From contig JBBBWG010028001.1 of the NCBI GenBank assembly GCA_037176905.1, positions 1-49,001 of the forward strand: DNA of 49,001 bases, in the 5' to 3' direction. The stretch comes from Azolla pinnata. Lineage: Eukaryota; Streptophyta; Polypodiopsida; Salviniales; Salviniaceae. Every line of letters starts with the position of its first letter. Positions within the stretch are counted from its first letter, which is position 1. Below the pieces are notes generated by a model. That model saw only the letters and a list, made by a program, of their open reading frames with translations. It ran no database searches and was not told the origin of the DNA. The translations under genes and the position numbers were made by a program. Shown piece by piece: positions 32,301 through 43,965 of the stretch.

Positions 32301-35300
32301 AAAAGGAAATAGTCTTGATGAAATCTTACCATTTGGAAGTACGTAAGTGGGGTGTATACTAGGCTGAACCGAGAGAATTTTCTTTTCCCGAAAAACAGCC
32401 CATAGAAACATGAAATTGTTCCAGCCTTGCAATGAGCACAAGAACATTATTAGGCTCATTCTTTCTTATATGCACAGAAAAATCATATCATGGATATGGA
32501 TGACAGAAATACAAAAATTGGATATGTTTTGCAGCTAATGTTAAGGTAAATAAGCCGTAGTAAAAACAGGTATTATCATTCAAAGAAGAATGCACATGTC
32601 CACTGCAAGCCCCAAGCATCTCTTCAAATATCTCAATTTTTCTGTTAGTAAAGCATAACTTACATTGTGAGCCAGGTGGTAACAAATTAGAAGGGAAAAT
32701 TAGCAGTTCAGCATCCTCCAGCAGACCCTTCAAGACTAGGTCAAACTTTACAAGCCGATCAACCAATGGTTTGTAATACTGGACATAACTGGAGACATAC
32801 AGAAGGAGAAAAATACTTGAAAAAACATTTATATTGACTTCAAGTATCACTTGATAACAAATGAGAAGTAACCCACCTTTCTTTACCAGAAGCAAAAAAG
32901 TATAGAGCAATATTATCATTGATGGGAGGAGCTTTCTGAAACTGAATAGGCCACGAGTTATAGTCACTGCCACGTGGAAGCTCTTCCAATAAAAGTGGCT
33001 GCTGTAATCTTTTTGTAGCTTCTCTCACTTTCAGTAGCGCTCTATTAGATAAGTTAGCTTGAAACCCATGAAAACTGACATGAGGCTTTCCTTTTCCACC
33101 CAAGTTAAAGCTTCCTCTGCAAATTGCAAGTAAATCTCTCTCTGTATATCCCTCTCTCTTTAAGACACCTATTGGACACCTTGAGCATTTAATTTTGTTC
33201 CAGTATGGATAACATGAAATCACCTACAATTTTAACCATGCTTTTCTCAAAAATTATGTATGGCCTCAAATAAACATTAATAAATATTTCTTCTTTCTTT
33301 CTCAAAGTCATAAAAAGTTCAGAGAACCCAAATATGATCTTTTATATGACATGAATTCCATCTCATAGTTTGAAATCAGTCGCCAGTAGACATTGTAAAG
33401 ACATTTATAAATGTCACTATCTTGCATGGTTCCAATGTTTTTTTTATCGCTCAATATTCAGTATGAAGGCACATATTAGGTGTATTTGCTTATTAACTAG
33501 ACTTATATATGATTCAAATGGATGCAAATGTTCGTCTCACAGGTCACTTGGCCAATTTGATGCAATGAAATTAATTTCCCATCATTTCTCACATTGAAAT
33601 CAACAAAAGACATGATCACATTCAGCATACAGACGAGGAGAGGGTGTCACTTAAGAACAAAGCTGCTGTTACCAAAACACTGCTTATGCCCTTGCATAGC
33701 TTACTGCAAGATTTGAGGACACTCAAACTGCAGCCTACGGGAAGAATTGGGACCATTCGTTATATGTTTCCTGGAGAGAAAGACATATAGTATCATTGCC
33801 CAAGGTGGAGGTCCTCGTGTTTTAATATTGTTGTCTGCTTGCTCCTGAGAACTCTTGAAGTCATGGCCAGTTCCAATAGATGAGGGAGGCATTGAGTTCT
33901 GACTTACATCTAGAGAAACGTGAGCCCCATTGGTCTTATAACACCAAATCAGGTTGTACAGCTCCATGCATCAATCAATCAGCTATGCAACTTTCTGGAA
34001 AAAGTGGCACTTTCTAGCACAAAGAGTTTTGCCTCTCTCAAGTAGTTCTGGTTTATGTAGAATGGGTTAAAGCCAAATTTCTTTCTGTGTTCTTCAGATT
34101 TAGGCTGTTTTCTGATCAACTCTGTCTTAGTAGAAGGATAAACTCTGTTTTCCAATAAAGAAGAGTAGGTAAAAGATCTCCATCAATCATATCATCTAAT
34201 CTCTAATTTCTGATATTCAGAAAAAGAATCATGCTAATATAGATGCTGCAAAATGAAATAGAGACAGAAAACAGAGTAGTATGCCCAATTAAATGCAGTG
34301 CTAAAACAAATCATACAAAATGACATCACCATCTCTGCATGCCAGCACAACATAGAACTACTGATGACATGGTGAATGAAGTAGCTCCAAGGTGACATAT
34401 CACCTACTAAGTTAAAATTCGAATCAGAAAATCAAGCAAGTAACGACCTGGAAAAGGACAAGCAGCGGGAAAAAACTATCTCCACAGTCAAAGATAAAGT
34501 AGACTAGGAATTGTAAACATGAATAGATGTATATAGAAATGTCAAATCTTGAGCTGAGGATGCTCAAGAAATCAAATCAAATGATTCAAGATAGGTATAG
34601 TTGAAACACAAAGGATCACCAGTGGGATAAGAGGGAAGTGATATATGCAACACTAAAAAGAATTTAAAAGAAAGCTGGTGCATTGCATGTGCAAGTTGTT
34701 GGATAGGCTGCAAAAAGAAAGCCCAGCCAATAAGATGATGCTGGGATCTCAGAACAGTGATGGGGCGCATTAGATATCGTGATTGCAAAACAAGGAGAGT
34801 AGGGATGAGCCCAAGAAAAAACCCTTAATCACTTGCTTTGCAGACATAGAAAGGAAAAAAATATCAATAGTCCCAGCACCATCATTATCAACAACTCCTG
34901 CACATTATCAGCTGATGCCAATAGTGCTTCACTAGCTTCAAAGCCCCTTCAACCTTGGATAAGTTCATGTTGGCCACTTTTTTATGGCATAGATGTCAGT
35001 TCATCTAAACTCAGGATATGTGAATACTTAGCTGCTAAAAACATTAGATACCTTAGCCTGTGTTATTAATGGAAGTACATATACAATCTCCGCTTCTACA
35101 TAATACATGGAGACATGTAAAATCACGTGGGTGCAGCCTCTAAGACACATGTTCGTCCCATACACATCACTTTGCATTTATCTGCACTCAACTATGACCA
35201 ATAACTGATGCATGCAGAAGGCCATCCATGCATTTAGAAAATAAAATCATGTCATGCAGGAGAACCAAACATGCATTTAGAAAATAAAATCATGCCATGC

Positions 35301-38300
35301 AGGAGTACCAAAAATATTATGGGAAGACTTACTGCCAAACAATCTGAGCTTCTGGATAAACCTTCAGAGATTCTTGATATCGTAAAGCATAAGATTCAGT
35401 AGACTTGACACCAATATTGTTGAATGCACTTGACAAATAGGTTGGACTAACGTTTGTATTTGCAGACAAAACTGACTTCGAGAGGATCTCTGCAGGTAAA
35501 AGAGTTGCTGATCTAGAGTTGAATAGACTCAAATTGCTGGGGTTTACAATTTGCAGCGAACCATTGAAGACACTCAAAACAGTGGGGTCTAGAGATGGTT
35601 TTATACTTGGAAGGTTCACAGCTTGCACTGAGATCCCCTCATCCTCTTTCTTCTCACCAAGACCTTCTGCAATCCCAATTTTAATACCCATATTCTTTTG
35701 TATTTCGTGTGGTAAACTAGCATTGACCATGTTGGAAGTAGGCTTTGGTGGTGTGTTAGCAACAGATGAAGATATGCTTGAGATGTAATTGCAATTTTTC
35801 GCAGTATGCCCTAATTCCTTGCATCTGTAGCATCTTGTGCAACCAAGTGATGGGACAAAGCTTGAGGTTCCCCATCCAGTGAAAGATCGGCTTCTAGGGG
35901 TGAGAAGTTCACTAGCTTCATCATATGTCACTGCCATCTCACTCAGGGTTGATGTTGACTTCTCACTCTTAGAATTTAATCCAATGTTAACATGTGGTAT
36001 TGTAATGCTTTCCTCAATTGTGTTGTAAGATTCTTTCATAAAACTCCCATCATTGGGTGCTGGATCCACAGATTGCTCACCACCTATTGAGCAAAAGTTG
36101 GACAAGAACAAAGCTCAAAAATACTACACAAAATAAGAAATATCATAGACATGAACTAGAAATCATGTAGAAATTAAAAAACTTTGTATAGATGCATGCA
36201 TGTCACTTTTCACACAGTCGATGGATATATTTATATAGATGTATGTACATGGTACACATTCACACATGTAAAAACACGAGTATACATGTAACTACATGCA
36301 CATATATGTACAGCAATTCATATTCTATGCATCTGCAAATTAAGTATCGATGCTGTGTATGAGCATGAATCACTTGCACATAGATGGGAGGGGTGGGTCT
36401 TCCATATCTGATTTTACATTGAACATAACAGGGGTTTTGAGAACAAAGATTCTACCTGTAGATGTCACATGGATCTCAATAGTATCTATAGCCGGGTTGT
36501 CCAAAACTTCCAGTTTAGACAAGCCCTTCTGAGAGCTTGAGTAAATAGACACCATCTTATCATCTGCCTCCACAAAGTTTTTCAGGCCATCATGGAGATC
36601 AGAACTGCATTGAGAAGATGAAGGTTCAGATTTCCCACAGCCTATATTAATGATACTATTTCTGAAAGGACTTTTCATTAAAAGGCTGTTTGTGTCATCC
36701 ATTTTGCTAAATCTCTCAGGATTGTTCACACTAGTGCCACTCTCAGGATTGTTCACAATAGTGTCAGTATGTCCTACGGTTGATGAAACTACATCAGTAA
36801 CTGCAGATATTTTGCGTTTTCCTGCTTTAGTGCCAATAGACCCTGGGTAAGGTGGGTTCTCAACTATTTTCGGGAGTCTGTAGCCAGAGTTTACAGATTT
36901 AAATTTTGTGTCAGCACTATTCTCATTCTTGGACATCAGTTCAATGGGAGATGGCTTGGGATTTTTGAAGGAATTGACCATTTCAACAGCTGTACATGTT
37001 TTCCTTCTCTCAGGATTAGCAGTGATTGACTCTGTCTCCAGTATGAATTCTGGTTTGATTGATTTCTCAGTATTATTTGCACCAGCGTTTACGTGTACTA
37101 AATTTGAAGACAACAATTCCACAGCTGCAGATGGTTTGCTTTTGCATGTTACATTACCAACTGAGCTTTGATCCATTGTGCTTTCCAATGTTTTTGCCAA
37201 ACCCAAGTCAAAATTCGATAATTTAGGTCTGGATGGATCAACATTCAGTTCAGCCTTGTGTTTCAGTTCCCCATGATCTTTTGAATTGAAAGTATTCACT
37301 GCTTCAACATCTGCAGATGCTTTGCCTTTGCCAACTGACCCTGGATCTACTGTGTTCTCAACCATTCTAGCCAGTCCCAAGTCCGAATTCACTGATTTAA
37401 ATTTTGAGGGATCAGGATTCATTTCAGTCTTGACTTTCAATTCACTATAAGATTTAGATAGTTTGAAAGCATTCGCCTTTGCAGGAAACCTGGAAATGGA
37501 TGCACTTGCTTGGACTGATAAACCTTCCTTCATTGCCAATGCTTGTGCAGGAACCAAATCTGAAGTTTCTTTTGAACTCTTGAGGTTTACTTGAGGTTTT
37601 GAAGAAAATGACTTTGAATGAAGTAAAAAAGAAGGCAATCCATCATTCGTCTTTCCAGAGTTTCTCAAGCCAGGAGTAGGCGAGACTACATTTGCACCTC
37701 CACTTAGAGTAGAATTAGAGGATATTGCCATGTGAGCCTTTCCTGATTGATTTGTATTGGAAGGTAAAAGAAAGTTAGAATGCCCACCTGCAATTGTACC
37801 CTTGAACCCAACAGGAGCCTCATTTCCCATACTTGTTGAAGTAAAAGAAGAAATGAACTTGGCTTTTCCCGTCTCTGAGTTCTTGAAGGGGCCTTCCCTG
37901 GAGAAGTTGAGCTTCGGAGATGACAAATGGAAAGGGCTAGAAACTTCCACAATGTGTCTTTTAGAAGCAGTAGAATCGACTAAATCTTGTGCAAATTTCT
38001 TTGTAGAAAACTGAGGAACCCCTTTTAATGCCCTTTTCTTCTCTGGTGGCAATCTTCTTCTTTGCAATAATGCCGAAAGCCTTGATCGAGCATTTCCACT
38101 ACTAACCTGCTTCTTAGAGCTATTAAATGAAGGAGAACTTGCTGGTAAAGGATTACGCCTCAAGTCCATGATAGGTTGTGTCCCACTAACCCTCTGTTTC
38201 ATGCGAATGCTACAAGCTTCACATTGCCAGTTCTCTTCTGGAACTTGCGCCATCATGTTTTCATAACAGTACCTGTCACATATAAGATACAGAGGCCAAC

Positions 38301-40606
38301 GTATCAAGGTAATGTTGTAGATAAGATTCCAAAATATTTTAATATAAAAAGGTAAATAACTTTTAAAAGAGAAAGCTTACACATGCTCTGCTCTATTGCA
38401 CTCACTGCAAATTGCAAGCAGATATTCATACCCAGTGTCACCACACACGTCACAAACTTTCACCTAAGAAAAATAAAGAAAGTTTAGAAACAACATGTGT
38501 AAGGACAGAAAATTACAATGTCTGCAAGATGGGAGATACAGATCACAAATAATGAATGATTATGTGGGACTGTGAAACTGGTTACAGTGAGGTAACATAA
38601 GTTTTGTGCGTATAACGAGGTAACATACATTTCGATTTAGAAACATTAAACTTACATCATCTTCAACCGAAGCCTCAAAACCAGTTGAACCAAGTTGAGA
38701 TGGGCCCTCTTTCATTATCACGTCCTTCTGTTCAATTATCTTTGCAGCACCTATGCCATCCGATTGTTCTTCACATGCTTCTGCCGATTTCTCACTTAAC
38801 AGATCAATTATTGAATCTTCTACATGTTTAGGTGAAACTGACATTGGACTTTTGATTGTTACACTTCCATCTATGATGGATGTTATGGGAGACATCACAA
38901 CATGGGTTGGTTCATCCACAGTGCCATGTAGACACATGCTTGTAACATCTTGTGTGATGATCTCAAGCGACACTGTTCTGATTGACGGTACATCACCATT
39001 GTCTTGTTTCGGAGATTTGAAGATGGAGTTATCCTTAACAGTCCCCTTCTTTCCTGTTTGTGCCAATCCATGCACTTTACTGTCATTTTGATCCAAAGGA
39101 TTTAGATCTTGGGCACTAATCCCTTGCTCAATCCCATGGGATCGTGGTTTGCAAGCATTATCAGGTGCAAAACAGGTTTGGTTAGTTGAACGAGGAGATG
39201 TAGCAGACACTGCACTTGATATCTGACTATGTGTCCCTTGATCTTCATTTTTCTCTGTACCCTTGATTTGAACAAGTTGGCCATCCTGTAATGTCTTTAT
39301 ATCATCTTGTACTAGCTTTCCTCTATCCCTTTCTTGTTTATCTACATCAGAGGGTGATACATACTCAATATTTCTTACTTCACTCATATATAAAGGATCA
39401 CTTATAGTAACATTATTTTCTCCTGCCAATAGGCCCTTGCTCAGAGGACTTGCAACCATGCTTGGTTGCTTACATGGGAAATTTGTCATGCCTACATCAC
39501 AAATCTTTGTCTGTGCTGAGTTACCCTGTTCAACTTCATTTAGGACTTTCTTGCGACGAATTCCAAGCTTACGAGCAATGCGTGCCTTTATAGGCTTGTC
39601 AAGGACATCAGCATCCAAATCAGAACTAATTTTAGAATCTTTCTGATTCGAGTCAATGTGATTCTGTGAACACAGCCCTTCATTTGATGTCCCGGTCAGC
39701 CTCCCATCAAAACCTTCCAAAGTACCATCAAACTGTGACTCTGGTTGAACTTCAATATCAGATACTTTTGCATCATAACTCAATTTCCTACAATCATAGC
39801 AACATCGAAGGCCACCAACTGCATCCTGCACCAACACAAAAAACTAAAGTCGGTTTTGGATGTTGGCTGCCAACAATTATACAGAAAAAAGTTCAAAAAT
39901 ATCCGCGATTCTTCTAAGATGAGGACAGGATTAACTCCTATACATTTGATTCCTCCAAGCAAAATCCATGGTACCCTCTGTTGCCTGTCACAAGGAAAAG
40001 AAAAACATTAATCTCAACAAAAAATATAAACAAACAGGGGGAAATTTCCAAACACCCAAAACTTTTGTTATTTCCCAAAATACACCCATCAGTTCTCCTT
40101 ATTTTCTCAAATGTCCCTGCTCAAACACCAAAAGCCGGAGAAAAAGGGGATAAATCAGCCATAAACTTTCTCAAAAGGTTCATATGATGCAGAGGGAAAA
40201 AACATGAATTTCCAAATCTTGCATACAACTAGATTTTCAATTCCATTTGGAAAATATGGAGCATTTAGGGAATTTGGAAAAGTATGGAAAGCCTCGATGA
40301 AATTTTTGTAACACAATAAGCACATAATTACATTGAACTTACAAATGGCACACTTCTGGGAGATGCTCGCTTCAAGATAGCTCCTACAATTCCCACAAAT
40401 CTATGATAAACAGAAGGGAAAAAGAAGGGTAACAGATTGTTAATACAGAAAGTAGCTAAAAAAATTCATGAACATTCATTGATGTAAATACAACCAATTT
40501 CATTGTTGCATGGATTTGTAATATAGCATAACACCTGTAAAGTTATAAGATCAAGCTCTGCAAGTGATTCATCAAGTGGTCCTCGCATTCGATCTTTTCC
40601 ATCCAT
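29309..40606 (-). CDS. AIPP2-type PHD-finger chromatin protein with SPOC-like domain
   Basis: Twelve coding exons join in frame: 40606-40535, 40400-40343, 39984-39944, 39825-38656, 38463-38381, 38272-36456, 36083-35333, 33116-32877, 32788-32664, 32425-32330, 31752-31379 and 31300-29309, giving 2272 aa. PHD finger 1: C26, C29, C41, C44, H49, C52, C66, C69. PHD finger 2: C451, C454, C466, C469, H474, C477, C492, C495, the typical CDVCGD...ICSEC...WQCEAC form. A CCHC knuckle, CYRCKELGHTAKNC, lies near 1165. Residues about 1331-1484 form the plant SPOC-like domain of AIPP2 (Arabidopsis At3g02890/At5g16680): SWPIQF, YYKPLVDRL, AELLIFPS, FMFLWAVFR. Then come four 25-aa repeats, an Arg-Glu-Arg-Asp-rich tract (about 1810-1940), LSLSLAL (an EAR-like LxLxL) and a terminal VNTSLRLFG. 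Arabidopsis AIPP2 works with BAH protein AIPP3 and CPL2 in H3K27me3-linked repression; a similar role is inferred. Upstream leader exons are unresolved. Confidence 0.88.
30390..30790 (-). repeat. Coding Arg/Glu/Asp dipeptide tract in the last PHD exon
   Basis: On the plus strand this is CTCTCTCCC/TATCCC-rich. On the coding strand it gives long RDRERE and RDRDKD runs, as in RS-like and spliceosome-associated proteins. The opposite-strand Leu/Ser open frame is a shadow. Confidence 0.85.
31443..31745 (-). repeat. Four 75-bp coding repeats (25 aa each)
   Basis: Within the 31752-31379 exon, four consecutive units follow the pattern CPPALDVVSTLKLQLSDAAA-SSRAG, with the first Cys replaced by Ser in copy 1. 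The last copy is the most diverged. Unit length is exactly 25 codons, so copy number can vary without frameshift. Confidence 0.9.
33117..35332 (-). other. 2.2-kb intron of the PHD gene
   Basis: This is the largest resolved intron, between the zinc-knuckle exon and the first SPOC-like exon. It begins GTAAGT and ends TTTGCAG. It holds a 43-bp tandem duplication (about 35228-35313, unit ATGCATTTAGAAAATAAAAT then CATGTCATGCAGGA). No nested gene was recognised. Confidence 0.75.
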
Positions 40607-40621
40607 CACAGAAGTAGACTA

Positions 40622-42130
40622 TGTAAAGACATATTGAAGTAAGCAACCATTATTAAACCATAGTATCACAGAATAGCAGATGTGCACAAGTGCAGAATAT
40701 ACCCTTGGTCTGGTTATCTTATGAGTTTTCTTTAACAATTCTACGATCTTTCTTTGCTTGTATCTCTCCATGCCCATGCTTGTCTATGCGTCTCTCTGCA
40801 AACAACACGACTTTGCATTTGCATGCCTTTGTTAGTGATCCTCAAAAGTTCGGTGACTTCTACATGCTTGAAAAATGTGACCAACTCTTTTCCTCGATTT
40901 TACAGTCAAGCCAACCAACTTACACACCTATGTTCCTAATAAGGTCATCTCCTCAATGTTCAAGATTTAAAAGCAACAAATATTTTTTCCTCACGTGCTT
41001 AGATCAATAACAGCCAATCCAGAGCAAGGATAGAAGCTTGGAACTTTAAGGCTGATATTGTCTTTTATTAGATATGTGGTGCAAGGTTTCATTGAATTTG
41101 TTTCAGAACTACAACCAAAACATCATGTCTGAATACACTAAGAAAGGAAATGAATATGAACAGAGATATTTAAATTTAACTAAGAAAATTGACCTTCAAT
41201 GTTAGAACTGAAACCAAATATGTTATTTTTACTAATGTCATTCTTGCTGATGCGAAGAATAGATAACAAATTATATCACCTTATATATGTATGCACATGT
41301 ATGTGCCTACAGATGCATGCATTTGTGTACATACCGCTGTACGTATGGATGATGCATGTATGGCCATATGTATGCATCTATGTATGTCACTGTCTATGAA
41401 TGTATGCAAAATATAAACATAAGTGTATATGTGATTGGATGTGTGTGAATGTAGGTGTAAAGGTATGTGTAAATATTCATATATGTATATAGGCGGACAA
41501 AGGTGTGTGATGCAGATATTTATGTGTATGTATCTCCACGCACCGTGAACATGTGAGCATTTCCCCAGCATATTCAAGAGAAGTAGAATTGAAAGAAAAA
41601 AATTATGTTCGATTCAATATTGTCATCACTGCAAACTTATATTTCTCTTAGAAACTAGATGAACATAAGCACATATACACGTGTATAAACAGCTCCATAA
41701 AATTAGTAGTTTTAGAAATCGGTTAGGTGCGATATCAAACCTCTTCAAACAATCTTCAGAATTCGGGAAAATGAAGATCCCGAATCCGAGATCAAGAAGA
41801 TTCGATGGCTTGGAAGAGGTGTATCGCTCTGTCACTCTCTGGGATCCAATGATCGTACTTTGACCCGATCGCGCGCAGAGACGATGTTGAAATCAGAGGG
41901 AGACCGGATCCTCGGGCGCAAGGGGAGCTCCCGGGTACGGGATTTTCGGCGTTCTTCGATTCGTACGGTGGAGGTGGCCCGTTCTGCGCGGAATCAATGA
42001 AGCTTCGGGGAGCATGGCCATGGGAGATGGGAGGGAGCCCGAGGCCTGCTGTGCGACTGCGCCGGCGTCGGCTTCTGCTTCTTCTGAGCGGCGATGGCGA
42101 TGGCGATGGCGATGCGGAGAAGTCGCCTTT
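40622..42130 (-). promoter_or_regulatory. Leader exon, first intron and uORF of the PHD gene
   Basis: A TTACATAG acceptor directly precedes the coding exon at about 40621, so there is at least one upstream exon. A GC-rich island at about 41750-42120, unlike the AT-rich DNA between, is the best candidate. On the minus strand it carries a 42-codon ORF (start 42021, stop 41895-41893) that would act as a uORF. The intron between contains ATGT/TATG-rich repeats at about 41280-41530. The exact donor was not fixed. Confidence 0.5.
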
Positions 42131-42282
42131 TTAGCGTGAGACAGAAGAGAGAAAAGAGAGAAAAAGAGAGAAAGAGAGTTAAAATACGTACACCACGAAA
42201 GACTGAAGAAAAAATGTTCTTATTTTCATTTTCCTTATCATTAATAAATTAATCAATGTGCCAAAAAACAAGAATTCCATTT

Positions 42283-43110
42283 GTTTCACCATCATCACCA
42301 TCATCACCACCATCACCACCATCACCACCATCACCACCATCACCACCATCACCATCATCACCATCATCACCATCATCACCATCATCACCACCATCACCAT
42401 CATCAGCAACATCGTCACCATCATCAGCAGCACCGTCACCATCACCAGCACCACCGTCACCATCATCAACAATCATCGTCACCACCATCAACATCATCAT
42501 CACTGTCGTCACCATTGTCACAGGCAGCGTCATCACCATCATTATTGCCACCATCATCATCACCAGTATCATCACCATAGCCATCATCATCAATAACATT
42601 GCCATCATCATCATCATCACCACCACCACCACCACCACTGTCATCATCAGCATCATCATCATCATCATAGCCACCATCATCATCATCGCCACCATCATCA
42701 TCATCATTACCACCACCATCATCACCACCACCATCATCATCATCGCCACCACCACCACCATCACCATGGTCATCATCATCATCATCATCACCACCACCAC
42801 CATCATCATCATTGCCGCTGCCATCATCGTCACCGTCACCACCATCATCACCACTGCCGTCATCACCATCACAATCACCATCATTATCATCATCACCATT
42901 GCTGCCATCATCACCACCACCACCATCATTGTCATCACCATCACCAACTGCTTCCATCATCACCATCACTAGCTGCCCCTATCATCATCATCACCACCAT
43001 CATCATCACCACCATCATCACCATCACTAGCTGCCCCTACCATCATCATCACTACCATCACCATCATCATCATCACCATCATCCCCATCGCCACCATCAT
43101 CATCATCCAA
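42283..43110. repeat. CAT/CAC trinucleotide block upstream of the PHD gene
   Basis: About 830 bp of CAT, CAC and ATC units with scattered GCC and GTC. Two short unique-sequence islands sharing CACTAGCTGCCCCTA occur near 42967 and 43028, marking a local duplication. It lies about 150 bp beyond the presumed PHD leader. All long open frames in it are artefacts. Confidence 0.95.
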
Positions 43111-43584
43111 TCCATACAGCAGTTTGAGCTTTGTGATGCCATGAATCCGAAACTCTACGATGACACATGTTGCAGGCATGGCCATGACTGATCGAAGACC
43201 AGTCCTACGACCGTTTTATGAGTTGTTGGTGCGAGAATACAAGACTGGAATTGGGGACCTTCTGTTTCTACGCCGCTGACAGACGAGCTAGCATTTTCTG
43301 ACCTTTTCCTTCCCTGCATCTTTCATATTCGCTCGCTCGTTAGTTCGAGCCGGACATGTACCTCATTGACTTGCCTCTGTCGTACCTTGATTCTCTCAAA
43401 GCTGCTCATGTGATAGCCACGTCCTGATAGGTTATAGGTCAATAATTCGTGGATCTAAGACGTGCGAATCGGCGACTTTTGTAATGAGAATGAATGAGGC
43501 GGTGAACTAGTCCTGTTAATTATTTTTTTAACGAAGATGTTGCGAGCTACAAAGAAGTCATGACATGTTCTGATTCTAGTATTA

Positions 43585-43965
43585 GGCAACCCATAATCAG
43601 GTCACGTTGTTGAGAAACATCTAAATTGCCGATCTAAGAAGAGTTTGTATGGCCTCAAGAAAGCTTATTATAAAACATTCAACCATTTTCTCTAATCGAC
43701 CAAATTTTATGAAGTGTAATGAAGACCGTTGTTGCGTTCAAATGATTAATCCATTCGCGTCATCCTTTAAATAGGTGATCAAGCATCTCGCCGAGTAAGT
43801 TTCTAGTCATATCTACAGCAATCATAACAATACCACTTAAAATCATGATATCCGACGAGTTGGGTAGAGTTGTCCATTTATCTAACATCACTAAGCATAG
43901 CTTAGTGATCATAAGAACTAATAAATGTGAAATGTTCGAAGAGGTTGTCATTGATTGAAGTTGCA
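43585..43965. mobile_element. Degenerate Ty1/copia-type polymerase fragments in opposite orientations
   Basis: On the plus strand, 43600-43750 shows a broken reverse-transcriptase segment: KKSLYGLKKA, then a stop, a frameshift and a CNEDRC-like remnant. KSLYGLKQ is a hallmark of copia reverse transcriptase. On the minus strand, about 43860-43770 gives LVGYHDFKW followed by in-frame stops, resembling the copia RNase H region. The two pieces face opposite ways, so the element is rearranged as well as decayed. No LTRs, primer-binding site or intact frame were found. Confidence 0.5.

Noticed and set aside
39818..39837. Direct splice from 40343 to 39818 in the PHD gene
   Set aside because: It is frame-compatible but removes two zinc ligands. 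Using the 39984-39944 microexon with the acceptor at 39825 gives a complete PHD ligand set, so that model was preferred.
42249..42972. Long frames on both strands in the CAT/CAC block (His, Ser/Pro, Met/Val or Asp/Gly-rich)
   Set aside because: All six frames of the trinucleotide repeat are open. There is no start context, splice structure or non-repetitive sequence.
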